Positions 7,458 to 12,585 of a stretch of DNA of 12,905 nt are shown here, in pieces (the stretch's first letter is position 1; every line of letters starts with the position of its first letter). The position numbers and the translations under genes are program-made. Under the pieces are notes generated by a model, which saw only the letters and a program-made list of their open reading frames with translations, searched no databases and was not told the DNA's origin. Source of the DNA: Bifidobacterium breve (GTDB lineage Bacteria; Actinomycetota; Acidimicrobiia; Acidimicrobiales; Ilumatobacteraceae); NCBI GenBank assembly GCA_945896935.1, contig CAMDER010000036.1, positions 1-12,905 on the forward strand, read 5' to 3'.

Positions 7458-9059
7458 GTGACGGTCTATGCCCCAGAGGAATTCACCGCCGAGGAGTCGG
7501 AAGTTTTACGACGTTATTTCACTAATTTGGACGGTCCAGTATTCGCCCTAGTGAACTTGCCCGAGGTGGTCAAAGGTGCTTTATTTGCGCGGTACAGTCG
7601 CACCCACAAAAGTCTGCGTCGACTGTTCTTAGATGAATTTGTTGGCGAATTAGATATCGCTGGCGACCAAGGTGTCGACGCAACGATCGGCCTTGAACGT
7701 GCTGAAGAGTTGTATGAAAAAGTTTTCTTTGAATACGGCGACGACTCGGTTGCTCAACTAGGTGGTGTACACCTGGCTTGCGAACAATCTTCAAATATTT
7801 TGACCAAGATTCTCGAATGGGGTCGACTCGCGAGTTACCTCGAACAAAGTACGCGCTATATCGCTTATGACGCGCGTCTTGCTGGTCGGTATCGGTTCTA
7901 CCGTGACCCCGAGGTGTTGAATTCTCAATTCGGCACTCGTTATGTTGGCGATATGGATCGCATGTTCGATTCGTATTCACACTTAATGGAAAAAGTCACC
8001 GATCATGTTCGGTCAAGTATTAAGCGCGATCCTGCCGATAGTGATTTTGTTTTCCGTATGGCAACCCGTGCCAAAGCACTCGACGCGGTGCGTGGTGTTT
8101 TGCCGGCTGCCTCGTTGTCTAATGTCGGTATTTACGGCAGCGGCCAATCGTATGAAGCGATGTTGATCCGTATGCGTGCGCATCCGCTGCCAGAAGCTCG
8201 TCAGTATGCCGATTTGATGTTGGAAGAACTTCGCAAAGTGATTCCTAGTTTCTTGAAGCGTGTCGATCTTGCCGATCGTGGTGGTCGTTGGAGTGACTAC
8301 TTGGCGGACACTCGTGAATCGACCAGTGAACTTGTACAAGACCTCTTCGCCGAGACACCCGTTGATCACAGTCCTCCGGTCGTGTTGACAGATTTTGATC
8401 CAGAGGGCGAAGATAAGTTGATTGGTGCGATTTGCTATTCGCACACAAGTTTGCCTGAGAACCAAATTATGCAACGGGTGCAGCGGATGAGCCACGCCGA
8501 AAAAGTCGCCATCTTGAAGGCATATATTGGCGATCGCGAAAATCGTCGGCATCGTCCCGGTCGAGCCTTTGAACGTACCGACTACCGGTTTGACGTTTTG
8601 TCGGATTACGGCGCTTTCCGAGATATGCAGCGGCACCGTATTTTGACGATCGAATGGCAGCCGTTGACTCCCAATCATGGGTACACCCGCCCTGACCTCA
8701 TCGATGAAGCCGGACAGACGGTTGCCTTTGACGAGGTGATGAGCCGCTCGGCAAGCCTCTTTGATGCAATGAAGCCTGATTTCCCTCAGCAAGCCTCGTA
8801 CGCCGTTTCAATGGCCTATCGCGTGCGCTACGTCATGCAGTTCAACGCCCGCGAAGCCATGCACATGCTTGAATTACGTTCGTCGCCCCAAGGTCACCCG
8901 GCCTATCGTCGGGTTGCCCTGGAAATGCATCGTCTGATTGGCGAACAAGCTGGACACAAAGCGATTGCCGAAGCGATGAGTCATCTGACTGTTGAGGCTC
9001 CCGAACTTGAACGCCTGGCCGCCGAACGTCGGGCCGAATCCCGTCGTGGGGATCAATAA
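7458..9059 (+). CDS. Tandem-duplicated ThyX-like protein (FAD-dependent thymidylate synthase family)
   Basis: ThyX makes dTMP from dUMP using FAD and methylenetetrahydrofolate; enzymes of that family are about 220-250 residues. This protein has 533 and reads as two ThyX-like halves. Half 1 has GDDSVAQLGGVHLACEQSSN (94-113), then WGRLASYLEQSTRY (121-134), which lines up with the RHR-x7-S signature but lacks its first Arg and His. It closes with AVRGVLPAASLSNVGIYGSG (210-229) and a MRAHPLPEAR segment. Half 2 keeps RHR at 392-394 but continues ILTIEWQPLT, losing the SxxExSxR part, and closes with MQFNAREAMHMLELRSSPQG (460-479), the typical ThyX C-terminal motif. Whether it makes dTMP is unclear: it may be a diverged enzyme, an active pseudo-dimer or a non-catalytic relative. 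GTG at 7458 has a TANNNT hexamer upstream. A strong hairpin follows the TAA. Confidence 0.85.
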   Translation: MTVYAPEEFTAEESEVLRRYFTNLDGPVFALVNLPEVVKGALFARYSRTHKSLRRLFLDEFVGELDIAGDQGVDATIGLERAEELYEKVFFEYGDDSVAQLGGVHLACEQSSNILTKILEWGRLASYLEQSTRYIAYDARLAGRYRFYRDPEVLNSQFGTRYVGDMDRMFDSYSHLMEKVTDHVRSSIKRDPADSDFVFRMATRAKALDAVRGVLPAASLSNVGIYGSGQSYEAMLIRMRAHPLPEARQYADLMLEELRKVIPSFLKRVDLADRGGRWSDYLADTRESTSELVQDLFAETPVDHSPPVVLTDFDPEGEDKLIGAICYSHTSLPENQIMQRVQRMSHAEKVAILKAYIGDRENRRHRPGRAFERTDYRFDVLSDYGAFRDMQRHRILTIEWQPLTPNHGYTRPDLIDEAGQTVAFDEVMSRSASLFDAMKPDFPQQASYAVSMAYRVRYVMQFNAREAMHMLELRSSPQGHPAYRRVALEMHRLIGEQAGHKAIAEAMSHLTVEAPELERLAAERRAESRRGDQ

Positions 9060-9071
9060 ATACATCGTTAT

Positions 9072-9103
9072 GGATGCTGGTGACTAGTGTCACCCAGGTA
9101 TCC
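9072..9103 (+). terminator. Strong hairpin, probable terminator without a T tract
   Basis: GGTGAC (9079-9084) pairs with GTCACC (9089-9094) over a TAGT loop. The stem extends through CT/AG (9077-9078 with 9096-9097) and GGAT/ATCC (9072-9075 with 9100-9103), with small bulges. It starts 13 bases after the ThyX-like stop. No run of T follows, so termination is plausible rather than certain. Confidence 0.5.
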
Positions 9104-9127
9104 AACAGTTAGGGCTCAAAGAGTGCC

Positions 9128-9133
9128 TATTAT
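9128..9133 (+). promoter_or_regulatory. Possible -10 element for the acidic zinc-ribbon gene
   Basis: TATTAT lies between the two hairpins of the 130-base gap before the ATG at 9190. A transcript starting about 7 bases later would begin at the next hairpin. No consensus -35 box is seen about 17 bases upstream. Confidence 0.3.
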
Positions 9134-9137
9134 CCCC

Positions 9138-9163
9138 GCCCACACCTTGGTTTTTTGGTGGGC
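9138..9163 (+). promoter_or_regulatory. Leader hairpin before the acidic zinc-ribbon gene
   Basis: GCCCAC (9138-9143) pairs exactly with GTGGGC (9158-9163) around a 14-base loop containing six T in a row. An alternative pairing bulges AC and closes with ACC/GGT. It sits 8 bases before an AGGAG sequence (9171-9175). It may stabilise the mRNA 5' end or be part of a terminator for the upstream gene; the T run is in the loop, not after the stem. Confidence 0.4.
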
Positions 9164-9189
9164 AAACTTCAGGAGTATCAGGAAATCTC

Positions 9190-9702
9190 ATGGCAAAAGA
9201 TAATGACAATTTGGATCCAGAACTTGATGAGGAGTTCCTTGAAGAAGAGGGAGCCATTGAAGAGGCTGACCCCGATGAGTTGCTTGACGATGACGAACTC
9301 GAGGAAGACGAAGATCTTGGTGTTGAGGACCTAGACACGGTTTTGGCAGGCGAAGATCCCGAGGCCGAAATCGTGCCCTTGGTAGCCAAAAAGAAGGCGA
9401 AGAAGTCGAAAAAGGATGTCGCTGAGGACGAGGAAGAAGACGATGACGATGAGCTCGTCGGAGAAGACGACATCGAAGAAGACTTGGGCGTTATTTTGGC
9501 GGCACGCGTCAAGGGACGAAGTGAAGACGACGAAGAAGAACCTGAAGAGGAAGAAGAAGACGTCCAGTTGTCAAATGATCCCGAAAGTGGGATTCAGCCG
9601 AAACGAGCCGATGAACGGATGTGCACCCAGTGCTTCTTGCTCGTTCGTAAAGGTGCACCAATGTGTCCGGTGGGCGATGACACCTGCCCGCTTTTTATAT
9701 AA
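9190..9702 (+). CDS. Highly acidic protein with C-terminal zinc ribbon, DUF4193-like
   Basis: Function unknown. The 170 residues are dominated by Asp and Glu (1-62 and 78-124), interrupted by one lysine cluster, AKKKAKKSKKD (66-76). The C-terminal 30 residues form a likely zinc ribbon: Cys145-x2-Cys148, then Cys159 and Cys166, in MCTQCFLLVRKGAPMCP and the final TCPLFI. An acidic body followed by a C-x-x-C-F-L-V motif recalls the actinobacterial DUF4193 family; here the second cysteine pair is spaced differently (six residues between) and the chain is longer. The acidic part is probably disordered. Such a protein could bind basic partners such as RNA polymerase or ribosome components, but nothing in the sequence shows this. 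ATG at 9190 has AGGA 6 bases upstream, and AGGAG further up. The acetyltransferase gene starts 6 bases after the stop. Confidence 0.8.
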   Translation: MAKDNDNLDPELDEEFLEEEGAIEEADPDELLDDDELEEDEDLGVEDLDTVLAGEDPEAEIVPLVAKKKAKKSKKDVAEDEEEDDDDELVGEDDIEEDLGVILAARVKGRSEDDEEEPEEEEEDVQLSNDPESGIQPKRADERMCTQCFLLVRKGAPMCPVGDDTCPLFI

Positions 9703-9703
9703 T
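9698..9703 (+). promoter_or_regulatory. Consensus TATAAT overlapping the upstream stop codon
   Basis: A perfect TATAAT covers the TAA stop (9700-9702) of the zinc-ribbon gene and ends 5 bases before the acetyltransferase ATG, which has no ribosome binding site. It could drive a leaderless transcript of that gene alone. No clear -35 box is seen. Confidence 0.4.
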
Positions 9704-9708
9704 CGCTC

Positions 9709-10170
9709 ATGAGCATTGAGCCAGTGATTCGTCATGCCACGCATGACGATCTGGCGGTGATCGTTGATTTAGATAACTCGGCTCGTGAAATCGTGGCATC
9801 TCAAAGAGGTGGACGCAATTGGCTCATTGAGCATGTGCCTGCAAAGTTTCTTCACCCTGATGATGTGATCGATCACAGTTGGGTTGGCACCGTTGACGAA
9901 CACGTGGTCGGGTTTCTTCGATGCACTTTTGAAGAAATAGATACTCACGGATTGGTGTGTTCGGTTGAGCGAGTGTTTGTTCACGAGAACGCCCGCGAGC
10001 TTGGATTCGGCGATGCGTTACTGCAGCACGCCATTGAGCACGCCACGAGCTTGGGATGTGTTGCAATTGAAGGAAATGCGTTACCTGGTGATCGTGAAAC
10101 CAAAAACTTGTACGAAAGAGCCGGAATCGTCGCTCGTAAAATTATTGTGTCGCGACCACTAAATCAGTAA
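9709..10170 (+). CDS. GNAT-family N-acetyltransferase
   Basis: Transfers an acetyl group from acetyl-CoA to an amine; the substrate cannot be read from the sequence. The 153 residues are typical of a single GNAT domain. After the first strand (PVIRHATHDDLAVIVDLD, about 5-22) and a variable helix region, the strand HSWVGTVDEHVVGFLRC (56-72) leads to motif A: SVERVFVHENARELGFGDAL (85-104). Its acetyl-CoA phosphate loop RELGFG (96-101) follows the Arg/Gln-x-x-Gly-x-Gly/Ala rule. The C-terminal LPGDRETKNLYERAGI (125-140) is motif B, with the usual Tyr that can act as acid. ATG at 9709 lies 6 bases after the zinc-ribbon gene with no Shine-Dalgarno sequence but a TATAAT 5 bases upstream. The gene ends convergent with the crotonase gene, 26 bases away. 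Confidence 0.88.
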   Translation: MSIEPVIRHATHDDLAVIVDLDNSAREIVASQRGGRNWLIEHVPAKFLHPDDVIDHSWVGTVDEHVVGFLRCTFEEIDTHGLVCSVERVFVHENARELGFGDALLQHAIEHATSLGCVAIEGNALPGDRETKNLYERAGIVARKIIVSRPLNQ

Positions 10171-10187
10171 CGACGCAATCAGTAACG
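10162..10187 (+). repeat. Short direct repeat at a convergent gene junction
   Basis: AATCAGTAACG occurs at 10162-10172 and again at 10177-10187, a 15-base period. The first copy contains the stop codon of the acetyltransferase gene. It looks like a small tandem duplication with no visible function. Confidence 0.6.
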
Positions 10188-10196
10188 CAGAGCGGT

Positions 10197-10997
10197 TTAC
10201 TTGCCAGTCCAGTTTGGCGTGCGCTTTTCAATGAATGCGGTAAGTCCCTCTTTGGTGTCAGATGAGGCCATCACTTGAGCGAATAAAGAATTGGTGAGTT
10301 TCTTGAGTTCATCATCGGTCTGATACGCAGCGGCAAGAACAACTTGACGGCTGGCATACACCGCGAGAGGTGCGCTGGTTGCAATCTGCGCGGCTAATTT
10401 GCGGGCTTCGTTCATCGCTTCGCCAGGTGCAACTAAACGCGAGACAAGTCCAAGGTGATAGGCGCGTTCGGCAGGAATGGGATCGCCGGTCAAGATTGCT
10501 TCCATAGCAGCGGCTTGTCCGATTGCTCGGGGAAGACGAAAAAGTCCACCGGCACCAGCAATGAGATTGCGCTTGACTTCGGCTAAGCCGAATGATGAAC
10601 GAGTCGTTGCAATGACGAGGTCGGCCGCCAAAACAATTTCGCAACCGCCAGCGGTGGCGAGTCCATCGACGGCAACGATGATCGGCTTACGACGTTCGCG
10701 ATACACGAATCCAGCGAATCCGCCGCGCTTAGTGTTGAGATCTCCGGCTTGGCCTGCGTTAATCGCCTTGAGGTCTGCTCCGGCACAAAACACTGGACGC
10801 TCTTGACCTTCGGTGTTGGCGGTCAAAATACCGACCCACACTTCGTCGTCAGCCTCTAATTGATCAATGGCTGCTTCAACACCGCGCGCCACGTCGCCGT
10901 TAATGGCGTTGCGGGCGTCGGGGCGATTGAGAGTAATGATGCCAACGCGGCCTTCGGAGGTGTAGGTGACGATGTCGTTGCTTGCTGTGTCGCTCAT
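10197..10997 (-). CDS. Enoyl-CoA hydratase/isomerase (crotonase) family protein
   Basis: Probably hydrates a 2-enoyl-CoA in fatty acid or other acyl-CoA breakdown. The 266 residues match single-domain crotonases. The first strand region ITLNRPDARNAIN (21-33) is followed by the oxyanion-hole segments FCAGADLKAI (70-79) and DGLATAGGCEIVLAADL (111-127). Both catalytic glutamates of true hydratases appear to be kept: Glu140 in FGLAEVK and Glu166 in AAAMEAILTGDPIPA. That supports hydratase over isomerase activity, without fixing the substrate. The frame stays open upstream to 11111, but ATG at 10997 is chosen. It gives the usual N-terminus, avoids overlap with the upstream gene and has TACGGT 7 bases before it. 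AAAGG lies 1 base before the ATG, too near for a normal ribosome binding site. It follows the 491-residue gene by 34 bases. Confidence 0.9.
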   Translation of the reverse strand: MSDTASNDIVTYTSEGRVGIITLNRPDARNAINGDVARGVEAAIDQLEADDEVWVGILTANTEGQERPVFCAGADLKAINAGQAGDLNTKRGGFAGFVYRERRKPIIVAVDGLATAGGCEIVLAADLVIATTRSSFGLAEVKRNLIAGAGGLFRLPRAIGQAAAMEAILTGDPIPAERAYHLGLVSRLVAPGEAMNEARKLAAQIATSAPLAVYASRQVVLAAAYQTDDELKKLTNSLFAQVMASSDTKEGLTAFIEKRTPNWTGK

Positions 10998-11004
10998 ACC
11001 TTTG

Positions 11005-11010
11005 ACCGTA
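11005..11010 (-). promoter_or_regulatory. Possible -10 element before the crotonase gene
   Basis: On the minus strand TACGGT (11010-11005) fits TANNNT and is followed by 7 bases and ATG at 10997. The 13 bases from 11010 to 10998 match the lepB upstream motif at 12 positions. It may give the crotonase gene its own start in addition to read-through from the upstream gene. Confidence 0.35.
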
Positions 11011-11031
11011 GCGGCAGCAAGCCGCCCTGAA

Positions 11032-12507
11032 CTAACCCTCGTCAGTAGATGGAGTCTCGCCAGCCGGTGTCGTCGCCACTTCAGGTGCAGATTCAACTGG
11101 TGCTTCGGCAACTACTTCTGTCACAGCTTCGGCAACGACTTCTGGAGTTGGTGCTGCAACGACTTCTGGGACTATTTCTGAAACGACCGCAGCCTTGGGG
11201 GCGGTCGGCGGCTTCGGTGGCAACTTTTTAGCTGGCGGTCGAACGGCGCGCAGTGGCTTGGGAGCATGACTTGTCGATGCAACAGTGATTCCGAGGCTGG
11301 CCGCGATCTGAGGAAGCAACCCACCAAGACGTGCGACAGTCTTTGCCAAGTCTGGAGTGATTGTCTCGGGCTTCGATGTCACCGTGATCTGGGTACGGAT
11401 TGGCGCAAAAGCGACAGCTTCAAGGACAGCAATCCAACGATCGGCTAAAGCATCGGCGACGAGGCTTTGTGAAGTGGCTTGGGCAAGTCGACGTCCGAGT
11501 TCATCGGGGAAGATTGCTCCGGCCTTCGGAGGCTGACCAGCCAACTTGAGGGCACGCACAATACGTCCAACACCAAGTGCAGCATCAATGTCTTGTAACC
11601 AATTCTGGTACTCCTGATCGGCACGCGCCGTGAGGCCAGTACGTAATTCAGCGACGAGATCGCGACAATTTTCGGCTCGTTCAATGACTGGATCGTTGGC
11701 TGCAGCGACAACACTGCGCAAGTCGCGGAGGTCGAGTTCGGCTAAATCTTTACGCGCCGCTTCAGCACGGTCGAGCCAATCGGCAACGCGCAAACGGGGG
11801 AGGAGATTTTCTGCCATCTGCAAAACGCTTTGCTCGGGCATGGTTGGTTTGCCTTCAGCAGCCAATGCAGCATTGGCATCTTTGAGGCGCTGACGAACTA
11901 CCTGCATTCCCTGCAATGCCAGTTCGGCAATGGGCCGCTGATCTTCGGGAAGTTCGGACAACACCGCCTTGCGATTGGACGAGCCAGCCTTTAAACGCTT
12001 GGCTTTGGGTCGCTGAGGCAATTCGGGCGGAGCTTCAAAATGGGGACGACGGGGACCACGTGGCTTGTCATCAGTGCCAGCGTTGTCACGGCGAGGACGA
12101 CGATCAGTATCGCGAGCAGCGCCATCGCGCGCTGGACGGTCACCGCGTGCGGGACGATCACGTCGGTCACCGCGATCACGTCGATCGCCACGGTCACCGC
12201 GATCGCCACGATCGCCACGATCTTTCTTGGCGAGCTGTTGGGTCACCGCTTCAAATGGCTTGTCGTTTCCGACGAGAGCAATCTTTTCAACTTTGTCAAC
12301 TTTGACGCGACCTTGGGTGATGCTGACGATCGTGATGCCATCAATGTCGAATTCTGCTTCGGCTTTGACAATATCTCCGGGCTTTGATCCCTGCGATAAG
12401 AGGGTTCCTTCAAGAACTCCCTTAGGTTCGCGGGCACCTGCGGCGCGCCAGGTCCAGGACCCATCGGGGCGTGAACTTGTTAACTCGATTTCAATCCTGC
12501 GGGACAT
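11032..12507 (-). CDS. Unknown 491-residue protein with Arg/Asp-rich repeats
   Basis: I do not recognise a named family. Four parts can be seen. Residues 1-90 are compact and beta-rich (opening MSRRIEIELTSSRPDGSWTW, later GDIVKAEAEFDIDGITIVSI), plausibly an OB- or TRAM-like nucleic-acid-binding fold. Residues 95-155 are strongly basic, built of GDR, RDR and PARGDR units. Residues 180-410 are mostly helical, with LRVADWLDRAEAARKDLAEL and RDLVAELRTGLTARADQEYQ. Residues 411-491 are a disordered Pro/Ala/Val/Glu tail. The basic repeat next to a beta-rich domain suggests RNA or DNA binding, by analogy with RGG-type tails; this is inference. ATG at 12507 is preferred over TTG at 12516, because a TAGGGT hexamer stands 8 bases before it. 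The gene diverges from the carbonic-anhydrase-like gene and is followed by the crotonase gene. Confidence 0.8.
   Translation of the reverse strand: MSRRIEIELTSSRPDGSWTWRAAGAREPKGVLEGTLLSQGSKPGDIVKAEAEFDIDGITIVSITQGRVKVDKVEKIALVGNDKPFEAVTQQLAKKDRGDRGDRGDRGDRRDRGDRRDRPARGDRPARDGAARDTDRRPRRDNAGTDDKPRGPRRPHFEAPPELPQRPKAKRLKAGSSNRKAVLSELPEDQRPIAELALQGMQVVRQRLKDANAALAAEGKPTMPEQSVLQMAENLLPRLRVADWLDRAEAARKDLAELDLRDLRSVVAAANDPVIERAENCRDLVAELRTGLTARADQEYQNWLQDIDAALGVGRIVRALKLAGQPPKAGAIFPDELGRRLAQATSQSLVADALADRWIAVLEAVAFAPIRTQITVTSKPETITPDLAKTVARLGGLLPQIAASLGITVASTSHAPKPLRAVRPPAKKLPPKPPTAPKAAVVSEIVPEVVAAPTPEVVAEAVTEVVAEAPVESAPEVATTPAGETPSTDEG
12137..12217 (-). repeat. Coding tandem repeat, 27-base period
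   Basis: On the plus strand CGGTCACCGCG recurs exactly at 12137, 12164 and 12191, a strict 27-base spacing. The rest of each unit varies around CGATCACGT and CGATCGCCA. The units encode the Arg/Gly/Asp-rich stretch of the minus-strand protein, nine residues per unit, and shorter 9-base sub-repeats follow to about 12225. Confidence 0.8.
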
Positions 12508-12515
12508 GGTTGCCA

Positions 12516-12521
12516 ACCCTA
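12516..12521 (-). promoter_or_regulatory. Possible -10 element for the 491-residue protein gene
   Basis: On the minus strand TAGGGT (12521-12516) fits TANNNT and is followed by 8 bases and ATG at 12507. The bases between form GGTTG-C-CAACC, a small perfect palindrome (12508-12518 on the plus strand). AGGG could instead act as a weak ribosome binding site. Confidence 0.35.
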
Positions 12522-12541
12522 TCGGGATCGCCCTGTGGTGC

Positions 12542-12559
12542 GTTCATGTCCGCATGAAC
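12542..12559. promoter_or_regulatory. Perfect palindrome between divergent promoters, likely operator
   Basis: GTTCATG (12542-12548) and CATGAAC (12553-12559) are exact reverse complements separated by TCCG. The site lies in the 78 bases between two divergent starts, about where the -35 regions of both would fall. A dimeric regulator, for example of the TetR type, could act on both genes from here. No regulator gene is in the window. Confidence 0.5.
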
Positions 12560-12573
12560 TGGGGGAGTGCTGG

Positions 12574-12579
12574 TAATTT
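12574..12579 (+). promoter_or_regulatory. Proposed -10 element of a leaderless transcript, carbonic-anhydrase-like gene
   Basis: TAATTT fits TANNNT and is followed by exactly 6 bases and GTG at 12586, the same spacing as at tatB. GGGGGAG (12561-12567) is 18 bases from the GTG, too far to be its ribosome binding site. The palindrome at 12542-12559 covers the -35 region. Confidence 0.45.
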
Positions 12580-12585
12580 CACCAA

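Noticed and set aside
8013..8792. Minus-strand reading frame of 259 residues inside the ThyX-like gene
   Set aside because: The plus-strand protein has clear family motifs over the whole stretch; the minus-strand translation shows no recognisable motif.
9090..9512. Minus-strand serine-rich reading frame of 140 residues
   Set aside because: It is the mirror of the GA-rich Asp/Glu codons of the acidic zinc-ribbon gene; poly-serine from that codon bias is not a real protein.
10998..11111. Longer N-terminus (38 extra residues) for the crotonase gene
   Set aside because: It would overlap the upstream gene, has Arg/His-rich sequence unlike crotonases, and the ATG at 10997 gives the normal family start.
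12118..12232. CRISPR-like regular repeats
   Set aside because: The units are contiguous, short, encode an in-frame Arg/Asp repeat, and have no unique spacers.
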